A stretch of 64,000 nt of DNA from Streptomyces viridochromogenes DSM 40736 (GCF_000158955.1 NZ_GG657757.1:3553827-3617826); one strand, 5' to 3'; shown: positions 9,697 through 19,566, counted from the first letter of the stretch. Notes: a model not told the origin generated them from the sequence alone. Numbers and translations: made by a program.

Positions 9697-10254
9697 TCAG
9701 GCCGGTGCGCCCAGTTCCGCCCAGACCGTCTTGCCGGCGACCCCCGGTGTGCGGACGACGCCCCAGTCCAGGCAGAGTCGCTGGACGATGAACATGCCGT
9801 GGCCTCCCGGACGGCCCGCGCGGTGCGGTGTGCGCGGCGCCGGCTGGCCCGTGCCCCGGTCGGCGACCTCGATACGGATCACCTTGTTGTCGCAGGTGAT
9901 CCACAACTGGTCCGGCCCCTCGGCGTGCAGACACGCGTTGGTGACCAGCTCGGAGACGACGAGCAGCACGTCCTCGGCGGCGGCCCGCTGATCGGCGGAC
10001 GCGGCCGGCAGCCAGCCCCACGCGTACAGCGCCTGGCGGGTGAAGTCGCGGGCGAGCGGAACGACGCCGCTCGCCTCCTCGAAGCTCAGCCGGCGCACCT
10101 GCCTGCCCCCCGGCGGCCCCGCAGCGGCTCCGGACGGCGCCGCCACGCCCTCGCCGGACGCACCGGACGCCGCTCCGCCACCCTCGGACGCCCCGGAAGC
10201 GCCGCTGGGCTCCGGCCCGCGGTCGCCCGGCGAGTAAGGCCGGGTGGTGCTCAT
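9697..10254 (-). CDS. Anti-sigma factor kinase-type protein (RsbW/SpoIIAB family), likely PrsI-like
   Basis: 185 residues with a low-complexity Ala/Gly/Ser N-terminus (about 50 residues) before a GHKL ATPase domain: N-box VVSELVTNACLHA, G1 box VADRGTGQP and G2-like GGHGMFIVQRL. Such proteins hold a SigB-type sigma factor and can phosphorylate an anti-anti-sigma partner. The neighbouring STAS protein and the divergent sigma factor are the obvious partners. From memory this corresponds to the S. coelicolor sigI/arsI/prsI locus; gene names were not verified. Confidence 0.85.
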   Translation of the reverse strand: MSTTRPYSPGDRGPEPSGASGASEGGGAASGASGEGVAAPSGAAAGPPGGRQVRRLSFEEASGVVPLARDFTRQALYAWGWLPAASADQRAAAEDVLLVVSELVTNACLHAEGPDQLWITCDNKVIRIEVADRGTGQPAPRTPHRAGRPGGHGMFIVQRLCLDWGVVRTPGVAGKTVWAELGAPA

Positions 10255-10497
10255 CAGCGCTTCACCTCACCGATTCACCAGTTCACGATTCAAAAACTTC
10301 AGTACACAGTCAGTCACGCAGTGCGCGGCACGTCGGTTTCGCGGCGCCCCCGCCACCCTGTCGGCCGACAGGTTCAGGATGTCTCCTGCCCGGGCGGACC
10401 GGCAGAACACCCCCGTATTCCGCTCGAAAGGCGTGACGGGGGTGGGAGACCGGTCACAGCGGGATGGCCGAGGCTCGGCGCGCCGACGCACCGCCGG

Positions 10498-10875
10498 TCA
10501 GCTCGGCTCGTCGGCCAGTGCCGCCTGGAGCGTGTCATGGACGCTGAAGACCGCATCCGCCCCGGTGATCTCGAACACGCGTGCCACCACCGGCTGCATC
10601 CCGGCGAGCGCCACACCACCACCGGCGGCCTCGGCCTTCAGCCGCGCGCCCAGGAGCACGTTGAGCCCCGTGGAGTCGCAGAACTCCAGCCGTGCGCAGT
10701 CGATGACCAGGCGCTTGAATCCCTTGGCGAGGCAGTCTTCGAGTGGCTCACGCAACAGATCGGCGGTGTGGTGATCCAACTCACCCGCCGGGGTCACGAC
10801 GGCATTAGAGCCCTCTTCCCGCACCTCCACCAGAAGCCGGCCAGACTGTGCGCTGCCGACCGTCCCGCGGTCCAT
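10498..10875 (-). CDS. Anti-anti-sigma factor (STAS domain), likely ArsI-like
   Basis: 125 residues with a single STAS domain. The phosphorylatable serine region is LEFCDSTGLNVLLGAR, matching SpoIIAA-type antagonists. The ATG at 10875 (MDRGTVG) fits the domain; in-frame sequence further upstream is not conserved-looking. It lies upstream of the anti-sigma gene on the same strand (243-bp gap) and divergent from the sigma gene. It should release the sigma factor when dephosphorylated. Confidence 0.88.
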   Translation of the reverse strand: MDRGTVGSAQSGRLLVEVREEGSNAVVTPAGELDHHTADLLREPLEDCLAKGFKRLVIDCARLEFCDSTGLNVLLGARLKAEAAGGGVALAGMQPVVARVFEITGADAVFSVHDTLQAALADEPS

Positions 10876-11126
10876 GCCGTCTCTCTCTCCCGACGTCGAG
10901 GCTGCTTGCTGACGCCCTCGAACACTACGCCTTCCCGGGACGCTCCGACACCCGAACAACTACACACAAACGGACATATGCCCACAGAACGCACTTGCGG
11001 TGGGCTCAGGAAAGCGGGTAGGCCTAGTAAGGACACGTACCCGACACGGCCGGCTTTGGAGGCGCCGCACACCGCAGTGCACGTTTTGGCCCCGGCAGCC
11101 ATATGCCGAGAACGATGGAGGACATC

Positions 11127-12041
11127 ATGTCACCCCGGCTCGACGGATCGCGTACCCACAAAGCGACGTCGACACCCCCTGCGGAACATCTGGATCCCAT
11201 CGAGCAGGACGAGATGCTCGTCACACAGGGCGCGCTCCTCGCCGGACTTCCGGACATTCCCCCGTACGAGGAAGTCGACGCGGTCGACGCGCGGGCCCTT
11301 TCCAAGACCCTCTTCGAGCGCCTGGAGTCGCTCGAGGAAGGCACACACGAGTACTCGTACGTCCGCAACACGCTCGTCGAACTGAACCTCGCGCTGGTCA
11401 AGTTCGCCGCCTCCCGGTTCCGCTCCCGCAGCGAGCCGATGGAGGACATCATCCAGGTCGGCACCATCGGCCTGATCAAGGCGATCGACCGCTTCGAGCT
11501 CTCTCGGGGTGTCGAGTTCCCCACGTTCGCGATGCCGACCATCGTCGGCGAGATCAAGCGCTTCTTCCGCGACACCTCGTGGTCCGTGCGCGTTCCGCGG
11601 CGGCTTCAGGAGCTGCGGCTCGACCTGGCCAAGGCCGGTGACGAGCTGGCCCAGAAGCTGGACCGCGCCCCGACGGTGACCGAACTGGCCGAGCGCCTCG
11701 GCATCTCCAACGACGAGGTCGTCGAGGGCATGGCCGCGTCGAACGCCTACACCGCCTCCTCGCTGGACGCCCAGCCGGAGGAGGACGACTCCGAGGGCGC
11801 GCTCGCGGACCGCATCGGCTACGAGGACCACGGACTCGAAGGCATCGAGTACGTCGAGTCGTTGAAGCCGCTGATAGCCGAACTCCCGCCGCGCGACCGC
11901 AAGATCCTGTCCCTGCGGTTCGTCGCGGGCCTGACCCAGTCGGAGATCGGCGAAGAGCTCGGCATCTCGCAGATGCACGTCTCGCGGCTGCTGTCGCGGA
12001 CGCTGGTACGGCTGCGCAAGGGGCTGACCGTCGAGGAGTGA
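11127..12041 (+). CDS. sigI: RNA polymerase sigma factor, SigB/SigF/SigG group (SigI-like)
   Basis: A 304-residue sigma-70 family protein lacking region 1.1. Region 2 is visible as MEDIIQVGTIGLIKAIDRFELSRGVEFPTFAMPTIVGEIKRFFRD, here split into short motifs such as GLIKAIDRF and TFAMPTIVGEI. Region 3 follows (APTVTELAERLGISNDEV), then the region 4 helix-turn-helix LTQSEIGEELGISQMHVSRLL. The ATG at 11127 is preferred over 11103 because GGAGG lies 5 nt before it. Stress-type control by the adjacent anti-sigma and anti-anti-sigma proteins is expected. The symbol is assigned from locus context and is less certain than the family. Confidence 0.9.
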   Translation: MSPRLDGSRTHKATSTPPAEHLDPIEQDEMLVTQGALLAGLPDIPPYEEVDAVDARALSKTLFERLESLEEGTHEYSYVRNTLVELNLALVKFAASRFRSRSEPMEDIIQVGTIGLIKAIDRFELSRGVEFPTFAMPTIVGEIKRFFRDTSWSVRVPRRLQELRLDLAKAGDELAQKLDRAPTVTELAERLGISNDEVVEGMAASNAYTASSLDAQPEEDDSEGALADRIGYEDHGLEGIEYVESLKPLIAELPPRDRKILSLRFVAGLTQSEIGEELGISQMHVSRLLSRTLVRLRKGLTVEE

Positions 12042-12062
12042 TCCTCCGTGGGTGACGCTGTC

Positions 12063-12097
12063 CTCAGGGGGCGGACCGAACGGGTCCGCCCCCTGAG
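12063..12097. terminator. Bidirectional terminator hairpin after sigI
   Basis: A perfect 15-bp inverted repeat (ctcagggggcggacc / ggtccgccccctgag) with a 5-nt loop sits between sigI and the convergent Tat-exported protein gene. Confidence 0.88.
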
Positions 12098-12114
12098 CGC
12101 GTGTCGTACCTGAC

Positions 12115-12831
12115 TCAGCCCGCCCGCTGCTCCTTCACCAGCTTCTTCGCGCGCTCACGGCGGGACGGGGCCAGCACGTCGACCGCCACGCCGGCACCCT
12201 GCCCGGGTGTGGCCTCGGCCAGCCGCAGCCGGTCGGCGAGCCCGCGGACCGACGCGTCGTCCGGCCCCCGGTCGACGTAGAACAGCGACTCGTCCACCGG
12301 GCTGTCGTCGCCGCCCCAGCGCACGACGCCCTCGCAGTCGGCGAGGATGTCGCGCACCGTCAGCACCTGGAGCGGGAAGAGGCTGCCGCTCGCGCCCGCG
12401 CCCGGGCGGATCCGCACGGCGGTGCCCGAGGCCAGGTTGGACTCCGGCCGGCCCTTCTCCAGGCCGCCGATCCGCTGCCAGCCCGCCAGGTCGACGCGGT
12501 TCAGCTGCTCGACCTCGTAGTGGTAGCGCCGGACGACGTGGAGCAGGATCGCCTCCACGTCGCCGATCCGGACGTCGACCTCCAGGCCGGTGCCCGGGAC
12601 GGGGCGCGTCCAGACGGTGGAGACGTGGTTGGCCTCCTCCTCCAGGGTCCAGCCATTGGCCGAGGTGGGGGCCTTCTTCCGGGCGGCGCTCAGGGGAGTG
12701 CCGGCGGGGGAGGCCACGGCGGTGGCCGGCGCGAACGAACCGGCGGCCGCCGTGAGTGCGATCACCCCGGCCCCCTTGACCAGGGTCCGTCTCGGTATGC
12801 CGCTCATGCTGCTGCGCGCGTTGTCGGACAC
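12115..12831 (-). CDS. Tat-exported protein of unknown function
   Basis: 238 residues with a twin-arginine signal (IPRRTLVKGAGVIALTAAAG, cleavage near VASPA). The mature part contains RIGDVEAILLHVVRRYHYEVEQL and NLASGTAVRIRPG. The latter is loosely reminiscent of the SxHxSGxAxD region of M15/VanY peptidases, but the catalytic His and Asp are not evident, so peptidase activity is not claimed. It is downstream of a small membrane protein and a glycoside-hydrolase-like gene on the same strand (gaps 4 and 9 bp), so the three probably act together at the cell surface. Confidence 0.65.
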   Translation of the reverse strand: MSDNARSSMSGIPRRTLVKGAGVIALTAAAGSFAPATAVASPAGTPLSAARKKAPTSANGWTLEEEANHVSTVWTRPVPGTGLEVDVRIGDVEAILLHVVRRYHYEVEQLNRVDLAGWQRIGGLEKGRPESNLASGTAVRIRPGAGASGSLFPLQVLTVRDILADCEGVVRWGGDDSPVDESLFYVDRGPDDASVRGLADRLRLAEATPGQGAGVAVDVLAPSRRERAKKLVKEQRAG

Positions 12832-12835
12832 GTTT

Positions 12836-13189
12836 TCAGTTCCTTCCCAGGCTGATGATGATGAGAGTGAGCGTGGGCAGTGCGGTGGCCGCCGCGCTCA
12901 GCAGCCAGTACCTGCCGGGTGGCAGTTCCGTCCTGCGGCGGAACGGGCGGTTGACCAGCCACCAGATGAGGCCGAACAGGATGAAGATCGGTGTCGCGAC
13001 CATCACCCAGGGGAGCACACCGTCGTTCTCGGTGGGCTCGCGGTCGGTCCAGCCCAGCGAGGCAAGGGGCCAGTTCGCCGCGAAGTACCACAGCATGAAC
13101 GCGGGCACCACGGCCGGAATCCCCAGCAGGACGTTGGCGACCAGGGGGAGGCTCAGCCGGAGCCACGGGTGTGCGGTGCTCGTCTTCAT
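12836..13189 (-). CDS. Small membrane protein, three predicted helices
   Basis: 117 residues: hydrophobic segments at about 12-40 (VANVLLGIPAVVPAFMLWYF), 60-80 (WVMVATPIFILFGLIWWLV) and 93-113 (LLSAAATALPTLTLIIIS), with basic NRPFRRRTE between helices 2 and 3. No family is recognised. It lies tightly between the glycoside-hydrolase-like gene (9-bp gap) and the Tat protein gene (4-bp gap), so it is the middle gene of a probable three-gene operon. Confidence 0.75.
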   Translation of the reverse strand: MKTSTAHPWLRLSLPLVANVLLGIPAVVPAFMLWYFAANWPLASLGWTDREPTENDGVLPWVMVATPIFILFGLIWWLVNRPFRRRTELPPGRYWLLSAAATALPTLTLIIISLGRN

Positions 13190-13198
13190 CGGGTCTCA

Positions 13199-15397
13199 CT
13201 AACCGCGCGACAGCATGTTGTAGTTCTCCAGTTGGTTGTACAGGCCGAGCAGCTCACGGCCGTACTTCGCGGCGTCGTCGCCGGTGCCGTTGTACCGGGC
13301 CAGCAAGGCCTGGGTCTGGGCGGGGGTGGTGGTCAGGCTCGGCCGGGGCGCCCCGATCTGGTGGGCGTTGTAGAGCGTCAGATACGCCACCGAGCGGATG
13401 TTGTACGTCGGGTCCTCGTTGAGCTGCTTCCACACGGTGGGGATGTCGTCGTTCGTGAGCGGCGAGCCGTTGATGATGCCCTGCTCCCGGCAGTAGTTGC
13501 GGGCCTCGATCGTCACCCAGGCGAAGATCTGACCCCAACCGGTGCTGCAGTCGTCGTCCAGCCCCTTCTTCACTGCCTCGTCGGCTGCGACGTCGAAGGG
13601 GTTCATCTTGCGCAGCTCCCACAGGACCGGCGCCTGGATGAGCGCCTTGCGGAGCCTGAGCTGCCGTGCGAGCGAGGTGAACAGCCAGTCCGCGCTCAGC
13701 ACCAGATCGACCGCCTTGGTGGTGGAGATGCCGCCGAGCGTGGCCCAGTCGTCGTCGGGCTCCCAGTTCTCGCCACCGGTCTCCGGCACACCGATCGAGA
13801 CCAGGTACGCCTGAACGTCCTTGAGCAGGGCGTCGCGGTAGGCGGCCTTGTCCAGGTCCGTGTCCAGTCCGCCGAAGTCCGCGCCGGGGTTGAAGCTGCT
13901 CTGGCCGAAGTCCCGGCCGGAGACGATGTTGTTGTCGATCTCGATCTGGCCCGCGCCCGAGCCGACCTTGATGGTGGAGATCTGGTCGAACGCCCAGTTG
14001 GTGGGCAGCGGGTAGCCGAGGTTGCCGGAGAAGCCGCTGGACATGTCGGAGACGAAGCTCGCCGCCGCGTAGCCGGCGTCGGCGACGCGCTGGCAGACGT
14101 TGCGGGGACCGTACACACCGACGCCGTAGCCGGAGCTCTCGCCGATGGTGCGCATGATCCCGCGGAAGTGCGGGAGGACGAACTCGGTGACCTCGCCGTC
14201 CATCGCGTCGTAGTCGACGGCGAAGTAGATGATGGTGCCGGGCTTGAAGCCGTGGTACTGGGCCCACTCGATCGCGCGGAACGCGTCGGCGGTGCCCTGC
14301 TCGGGGCTGAAGTAGTTGGCCGACCGGCTCCACGTCTGGAAGATCGGGAAGCAGCTCAGCCCGTAGTCCTTGATGGTGGCCAGCTCGCCCGGCTGGATCT
14401 GCTTCTCCGGCAGGCTCGTGGTGGAGGGATTGAAGAGGTAGCGGCCGATGTACTTGTAGCCGGCGTCCTTCAGTGCCTGCGCCCGGGCGGGCGTGATCAT
14501 GGTGACGCCGTCGCAGGCCGTGCCCTTGCGGGACTGGTCGCCGTAGGAGACGAGCAGCGAGGCCCAGGTCTGGAAGTCGCCCTTGCCGGTGACCGGGAGC
14601 TTGCTGAAGGACTGGAAGGTCTCCACGCCGGACTGCACCGCGGAGGTGAAGTTGCCGAACGGGACGTTGCGCTTGTTCAGGACCATGGCGGCGGTGAACA
14701 GCTGCGCCCAGACGCCGGTGGTGCCGGTCGACACGGTGTGGCTCTTCAGGCCGGACTGGGTGCCGGGTCCGAACACGCCGTTGGCGACGCCGTCCGCCAT
14801 GCCCAGCTCGTACTGGATCGCGAACAGCATCGACTTGGCGACGTCACGGGAGTGGTGACCGTCGCAGGGGATGACGTAGAAGTCCTTGCGCAGGATGTAA
14901 CGGCCGTTCAGCCACTGCTGGATGGTCCGGATGGTGTCCGAGCCGTTGCTGACGGTGACGTAGGCGTCCATGTTGAACAGGCCCTTGACCACCTTGGGCC
15001 ACAGGGAGCTGCCCGGGTACGTGCCGGAGACGCCCATGTTCTGGTTCAGCTTCACGACCGCGTCCTTGACCCGGTCGTTGTACTTGCCGTCGATCTCGCC
15101 GCCGTCGTAGCCCTTGCAGTACAGGGCGGACTGGATGACGCGGCAGAAGTTGGCCGACGGGATGGTCGTCTCGTCGAGCTTGCCGTACTTCTCCCCGATC
15201 TTCGCCAGGGTGGTCGGGCCGAAGGAGTCGGACAGGGCGGTGATGCCCATCTCGTACTGGAGCGCCCGGGTCAGGGCGTACATCACGGGCCAGCCGGTCT
15301 GGCCGTTCTCGTCCAGCTTGGATATGCCCAGCGTGGCGCCGTTGTTGTAGGTCGTGTTGATGAATCTCTGGGCGCGCTGCACCATCTCGTCTGCCAT
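13199..15397 (-). CDS. Glycoside-hydrolase-like (DUF1906) protein with peptidoglycan-binding-like N-terminus
   Basis: 732 residues. Residues about 1-290 hold two peptidoglycan-binding-like repeats (GWPVMYALTRALQYEMGI...FGPTTLAKIG; RTIQQWLNGRY...VFGPGTQSGL). A GH25-like TIM barrel of the DUF1906 family spans about 300-500 (ACDGVTMITPARAQALKDAGYKYIGRYL, IIYFAVDYDAMDGEV, GVGVYGPRNVC, NWAFDQI, IEIDNN). A roughly 200-residue C-terminal region of unknown fold follows. The acidic DYD and ID residues suit a hydrolase. No signal peptide or Tat motif is present, which is odd for a presumed wall-acting enzyme. It is first in the operon with the small membrane protein and the Tat-exported protein. Confidence 0.8.
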   Translation of the reverse strand: MADEMVQRAQRFINTTYNNGATLGISKLDENGQTGWPVMYALTRALQYEMGITALSDSFGPTTLAKIGEKYGKLDETTIPSANFCRVIQSALYCKGYDGGEIDGKYNDRVKDAVVKLNQNMGVSGTYPGSSLWPKVVKGLFNMDAYVTVSNGSDTIRTIQQWLNGRYILRKDFYVIPCDGHHSRDVAKSMLFAIQYELGMADGVANGVFGPGTQSGLKSHTVSTGTTGVWAQLFTAAMVLNKRNVPFGNFTSAVQSGVETFQSFSKLPVTGKGDFQTWASLLVSYGDQSRKGTACDGVTMITPARAQALKDAGYKYIGRYLFNPSTTSLPEKQIQPGELATIKDYGLSCFPIFQTWSRSANYFSPEQGTADAFRAIEWAQYHGFKPGTIIYFAVDYDAMDGEVTEFVLPHFRGIMRTIGESSGYGVGVYGPRNVCQRVADAGYAAASFVSDMSSGFSGNLGYPLPTNWAFDQISTIKVGSGAGQIEIDNNIVSGRDFGQSSFNPGADFGGLDTDLDKAAYRDALLKDVQAYLVSIGVPETGGENWEPDDDWATLGGISTTKAVDLVLSADWLFTSLARQLRLRKALIQAPVLWELRKMNPFDVAADEAVKKGLDDDCSTGWGQIFAWVTIEARNYCREQGIINGSPLTNDDIPTVWKQLNEDPTYNIRSVAYLTLYNAHQIGAPRPSLTTTPAQTQALLARYNGTGDDAAKYGRELLGLYNQLENYNMLSRG

Positions 15398-15581
15398 GGG
15401 CTTCCTCCTGTGGTCCGAATGGTGAGGCGGGGAGGAAAAGCGCTGTCACCGCGGCGCGGCCACGGTTCTGAGACCACGTGCCCGCGCTGGAACTGCACCC
15501 CCCGTCGGGGGGCATGGCGAAGAGACCCCCCTCGTCGCGTGCGGCCGGCGCGTAGGTCATGGTGCCGGTGCGACTGGCGTG

Positions 15582-15610
15582 ATCCTGCGTCGCGCCGCGA
15601 GGGGGGTCAA
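15582..15610 (-). promoter_or_regulatory. Predicted vegetative promoter of the DUF1906 operon
   Basis: On the minus strand, TTGACC and CAGGAT are separated by exactly 17 bp, close to the Streptomyces HrdB consensus. This is 185 bp upstream of the DUF1906 start. Confidence 0.6.
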
Positions 15611-15632
15611 GTCCTTTATGCGCGGAGGGTGT

Positions 15633-15692
15633 TGATCTGGCGGATCGTCAACTTTGATTTGTCATGCACTTGTTATGCGTATGGTATGCAAA
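15633..15692. promoter_or_regulatory. AT-rich operator-like region with three 11-bp direct repeats
   Basis: Within the 325-bp gap 15398-15722, the sequence at 15660-15692 consists of three consecutive 11-mers beginning TGTCATGC, TGTTATGC and TGGTATGC. An imperfect palindrome, gttgatc...gatcgtcaac, lies at 15633-15654. Both are just upstream of the predicted promoter at 15582-15610. The rest of the gap shows no gene. Confidence 0.55.
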
Positions 15693-15722
15693 TCGCGCAC
15701 AACTGTCGGCCGGGTTCAGTGG

Positions 15723-16937
15723 TCAGAGCACCCGCTCGCCACGCCGCCACACTCCGGCGACCAGCGGGACGCCCGGCCGGTAGGCGAGGTGCACATGGCT
15801 CGGGGCGTCGAGGAGCGTCAGGTCGGCGTACGCGCCCGGGGTGAGGCGTCCGACGTCGTCGCGCCGGAGGGCGGCGGCCCCGCCCGCCGTGGCCGACCAC
15901 ACCGCCTCGTCGGGGGTCATGCCCATGTCCCGGACGGCGAGCGCGATGCAGAAGGGGACGGAGGACGTGAACGACGACCCGGGGTTGCAGTCGGTGGAGA
16001 GCGCCACGGTGACGCCCGCGTCCAGGAGGCGGCGGGCGTCCGGCCACTCGGCGCGGGTGGAGAACTCGGCGCCGGGGAGGAGGGTGGCGACCGTACGGCT
16101 GTTCGCCAGGGCGTCCAGGTCCGCGTCGGTCAGGTGGGTGCAGTGGTCGGCGCTGGCCGCGTCGAGTTCGACGGCGAGCTGGACGCCCGGGCCGTACGAG
16201 AGCTGGCCCGCGTGGACCCGGGGGTGCAGGCCCGCGGCCTTTCCGGCGGTGAGGATGGCGCGGGCCTGGTCGCCGTCGAAGGCGCCCTGCTCGCAGAAGA
16301 CGTCGATCCAGCGGGCGTGGGGCGCGCAGGCGCCGAGCATCTCGCCGGTGACGAGGGCGACGTAGGCGGCCGGGTCGTCGGCGTGGTCGGGCGGGACGAT
16401 GTGGGCGCCGAGGAAGGTGACCTCGTCGGTGTGGGCGGCGGCGATGCGCAGGGCCCGGGCCTCGTCCTCGACGGTCAGGCCGTAACCGGACTTGGTCTCG
16501 AAGGTCGTGGTGCCCTGGAGCAGTGCCTCGCGGAGGTAGCGGGTCAGGTTGGCCTCGAGTTCCGCGTCGCTCGCGGCGCGGGTGGCGGCGACGGTCGTGC
16601 GGATGCCGCCCGCGCTGTACGGCCGGCCCGACATCCGGGCGTTGAACTCCTGCGTCCGGTCGCCGGCGAAGACGAGGTGGGAGTGGGAGTCGACGAAGCC
16701 GGGGAGCACCGCACGGCCGCCGGCGTCGACCCGATTGTCAGTGGCGGGTGCTTTGCTTTGATCACCGGTCCACGCGATGCGGTCGCCTTCGATGACGACG
16801 GCCGCGTCCTGGACCAGTCCGAGGGGGGAACCGTCACCGGAGGAGGGGTCGTTGGTGACCAGGGCGGCGATGTTGGTGATGAGCGTGCTTGCGGTGCTCG
16901 CGGAGTGGGCGGGGCTGACGGTCGTCGCGTTGCTCAT
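15723..16937 (-). CDS. hutI: Imidazolonepropionase HutI
   Basis: 404 residues. It opens the imidazolone ring of 4-imidazolone-5-propionate to give N-formimidoyl-glutamate, the third step of histidine degradation. Amidohydrolase motifs: metal-binding [16 protein letters not shown], substrate-binding GGIRTTV and [15 protein letters not shown], and [11 protein letters not shown] with the catalytic-site Asp. The ATG at 16937 follows AAGGA at a good distance. It is last in the hutU-M20-hutF-hutI run, 77 bp after hutF. Confidence 0.96.
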   Translation of the reverse strand: MSNATTVSPAHSASTASTLITNIAALVTNDPSSGDGSPLGLVQDAAVVIEGDRIAWTGDQSKAPATDNRVDAGGRAVLPGFVDSHSHLVFAGDRTQEFNARMSGRPYSAGGIRTTVAATRAASDAELEANLTRYLREALLQGTTTFETKSGYGLTVEDEARALRIAAAHTDEVTFLGAHIVPPDHADDPAAYVALVTGEMLGACAPHARWIDVFCEQGAFDGDQARAILTAGKAAGLHPRVHAGQLSYGPGVQLAVELDAASADHCTHLTDADLDALANSRTVATLLPGAEFSTRAEWPDARRLLDAGVTVALSTDCNPGSSFTSSVPFCIALAVRDMGMTPDEAVWSATAGGAAALRRDDVGRLTPGAYADLTLLDAPSHVHLAYRPGVPLVAGVWRRGERVL

Positions 16938-17014
16938 GGCGTCCTTGGTGGCCTGGTCGGCGGTGGGGTCGGGTTCGGGGGCGGAGGCGGGCCGCGCGGG
17001 TGGGCGGCCCGAGG

Positions 17015-18352
17015 TCAGCCGCGCAGGGCTTCGACGGCGTCCGCGAGGGCTCGCGGCACATCCGGTACGAGGGAGTGCGCCCCGTCCCGTACGACGTGCC
17101 GACCTGCCACGACCGTGTGCGACACGTCTGCTGCCGACGCGGCGAATACGGCCGTCTCGGCCCCGAGCCGTGGAAGCGGCCCAGCCGTTCTGACCGAGTC
17201 GAGCGCGATCGTCGTGAAGTCGGCGAGCGCGCCGGGCTCCAGAGCGCCGGCCTCCGCCCAGCCGAGGGCCGCGTGCCCGTCGGCCGAGGCGGCCCGCAGC
17301 AGGGCCGCCGCCGTCCAGTGGCCCCGGGTCCGGGTGCGCAGCCGCTCGTTCAGCTCCATGGCCCGTGCCTCCTCGAAGAGGTCGATCACGGCGTGGCTGT
17401 CGGAGCCGAGGCTGAGCGGGGAGCCCTCGTTCTGGAGGGCCACGGCCGGCCCGATGCCGTCGGCGAGGTCCCGTTCGGTGGTCGGGCACATGCAGGTGCC
17501 GGTGCCGCTCCCCCCGATCAGGGAGATGTCCTCGGCGGTGAGATGCGTGTTGTGCACGCCGGTGGTGCGCGGGCCGAGGACGCCGTGCAGGGCGAGCAGC
17601 TGCGTCGGGGTGCACCCGTGGATCTCCAGGCACGCCTCGTTCTCGGCGGTCTGCTCGGACAGGTGCACATGGAGCGGGGCCCGCCGCTCCTCGGCCCAGC
17701 GCGCCACGGTCTCCAGCTGGTCGGCGGGCACCGCCCGTACGGAGTGGATCGCCGCCCCGATCCGTACGTGATCCCGTTCCTTGAGAAGTGAAGAGCGTGC
17801 GGCCCAGGCCCCGGCGTCGCCGTCGGAGAAGCGGAGCTGGTGACCGGTGGGCGGCCGGCCGAAGCCGGAGGAGAGGTAGGCGGTGTCGAGGAGGGTGATG
17901 CGGATCCCGGCTTCGTCGGCCGCCGCGATCAGGGCCTCGCCCATGGCGTTGGGGTCGGCGTAGCGGGTGCCGCCGGGGGCGTGGTGGACGTAGTGGAACT
18001 CGCCGACCGCCGTGACGCCGGCCAGGGCCATCTCGGCGTACACCGCGCGGGCGAGGGCGTGGTAGGTGTCCGGGGTGAGGCGGTCGGCCGTGGCGTACAT
18101 GACCTCGCGCCAGGTCCAGAAGGTCCCGGAGCCGACCTGGACGGTGCCACGCAGGGCCCGGTGGAAGGCGTGGCTGTGGGCGTTGGCCAGGCCGGGGAGG
18201 GTCAGTCCGCGGAGGATCTCGGCCCCGGGGGGCGGGGCGTCGGTGTCCGGGCGGACGGCGGTGATGCGGCCGTCCCGGACGTCGAGGGCCACACCGGGCT
18301 CGACGTGTGTGCCGAGCCAGGCGTGCTCCAGCCAGTAGGTCTTCGATGTCAC
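17015..18352 (-). CDS. hutF: Formimidoylglutamate deiminase HutF
   Basis: 445 residues. It deaminates N-formimidoyl-L-glutamate to N-formyl-L-glutamate and ammonia. Amidohydrolase-superfamily motifs: [12 protein letters not shown] (metal ligands), [16 protein letters not shown] and LGSDSHA. The GTG at 18352 overlaps the stop of the upstream amidohydrolase gene (GTGA). Choosing this five-step branch means the pathway needs a deformylase next; the adjacent M20 hydrolase is the candidate. Confidence 0.93.
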   Translation of the reverse strand: MTSKTYWLEHAWLGTHVEPGVALDVRDGRITAVRPDTDAPPPGAEILRGLTLPGLANAHSHAFHRALRGTVQVGSGTFWTWREVMYATADRLTPDTYHALARAVYAEMALAGVTAVGEFHYVHHAPGGTRYADPNAMGEALIAAADEAGIRITLLDTAYLSSGFGRPPTGHQLRFSDGDAGAWAARSSLLKERDHVRIGAAIHSVRAVPADQLETVARWAEERRAPLHVHLSEQTAENEACLEIHGCTPTQLLALHGVLGPRTTGVHNTHLTAEDISLIGGSGTGTCMCPTTERDLADGIGPAVALQNEGSPLSLGSDSHAVIDLFEEARAMELNERLRTRTRGHWTAAALLRAASADGHAALGWAEAGALEPGALADFTTIALDSVRTAGPLPRLGAETAVFAASAADVSHTVVAGRHVVRDGAHSLVPDVPRALADAVEALRG

Positions 18353-19566
18353 CTGCGGGCCAGCCCTTCCAGTACGTCGGCGAGTGCGAGGACCCCGGCC
18401 ACGCAGTCGTCCTCGGCGGCGAACTCGGCCGGGGAGTGCGAGACGCCCGTGGGGTTGCGTACGAACAGCATGGCGGTCGGGATGCGCCCGGAGAGGATTC
18501 CGGCGTCGTGTCCGGCACCCGTACCCAGGACGGGCACGGTGATGCCGGTGTCCTTGCCGAGGATGCGGGCGAGTTCGTCGCGCAGGGCGTGGTCGAACTC
18601 CACGACGGGGGTGAACGACTCGCGGACGACGTCGAGGGCGATGCCGTGGGCGGCGGCGTACTCCCCGGCCGCCTTCTCGATGCCGGCGACCACGGCGTCC
18701 AGCCTGCCCTGGTCCTCGGCACGGGAGTCGAGCCAGCCGCGCACCAGGGAGGGGATGGCGTTGACTCCGTTGGGCTCGACGGCGATCTTGCCGAAGGTGG
18801 CGACGGCACCGGCGAGTTCGGCCTCGCGGCGGGCGGCGAGCACGGTTTCGGCGTAGGAGAGCATGGGGTCGTGCCGGTCGGTGAGCCGGGTGGTGCCGGC
18901 GTGGTTGGCCTCGCCCCGGAAGTCGAACCGCCACCGGCCGTGCGGCCAGATCGCGCTGGCGATGCCGACCCGGTCGCCGGTCAGGTCCAGAGCCCGGCCC
19001 TGTTCGACGTGGAGCTCCACGAAGGCGCCGATGCGGGCGAGTCGCTCCGGGTCGGGGCCGACGGTGTCGGGGTCGTATCCGGCGGCCTCCATGGCGCGGG
19101 CCAGTGTGACGCCCTCGCCGTCGGTGAGCCGGTGCGCCTGCTCACGCGTGAGCTGTCCGGCGGTGAGCCGGGAGCCGACACAGGCGAGCCCGAACCGGGC
19201 GCCCTCCTCGTCGCCGAAGTTGACGACCGCGAGCGGCTTGGCGAGGTCCGTGCCCCGGGCGCGCAGTTCGTCGAGCGCGGCGAAGGACGACACGACGCCC
19301 AGGGGCCCGTCGAAGGCGCCCCCGTCGGGCACGGAGTCGAGGTGAGACCCGGTGACGACGGCGTCCCCGGCGTCGGGATCGCCCAGCCAGGCCCACTGGT
19401 TGCCGTTGCGGTCGACCTCGTAGGCCAGTCCGCGGGACTCGGCCTGCTCCTTGAACCAGGCCCGGCAGTCGAGGTCGGCCGGGGTCCAGGCGTAGCGGCG
19501 GTAGCCGCCGGAGGCGGAGCTGCGGCCGATCGGCACAAGCTCCGCCCACATGCTGTGGAAGGTCAC
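18349..19566 (-). CDS. M20-family amidohydrolase in the hut operon (allantoate/N-carbamoyl-amino-acid hydrolase type)
   Basis: 405 residues with the dinuclear-zinc motifs of the allantoate amidohydrolase/beta-ureidopropionase branch: [55 protein letters not shown] and GAGHDAGIL. By sequence it would act on ureido or formyl amides. Its position between hutU and hutF, with GTGA overlaps on both sides, suggests it completes histidine degradation by hydrolysing N-formylglutamate. No classical HutG is visible. That role is inferred. The start is GTG 19566, or ATG 19551. Confidence 0.88.
   Translation of the reverse strand: MTFHSMWAELVPIGRSSASGGYRRYAWTPADLDCRAWFKEQAESRGLAYEVDRNGNQWAWLGDPDAGDAVVTGSHLDSVPDGGAFDGPLGVVSSFAALDELRARGTDLAKPLAVVNFGDEEGARFGLACVGSRLTAGQLTREQAHRLTDGEGVTLARAMEAAGYDPDTVGPDPERLARIGAFVELHVEQGRALDLTGDRVGIASAIWPHGRWRFDFRGEANHAGTTRLTDRHDPMLSYAETVLAARREAELAGAVATFGKIAVEPNGVNAIPSLVRGWLDSRAEDQGRLDAVVAGIEKAAGEYAAAHGIALDVVRESFTPVVEFDHALRDELARILGKDTGITVPVLGTGAGHDAGILSGRIPTAMLFVRNPTGVSHSPAEFAAEDDCVAGVLALADVLEGLARR

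Noticed and set aside
12590..15844. 1084-codon open frame on the plus strand opposite the DUF1906 gene
   Set aside because: Same artefact; the minus-strand frame encodes recognisable domains and has a promoter and normal composition.
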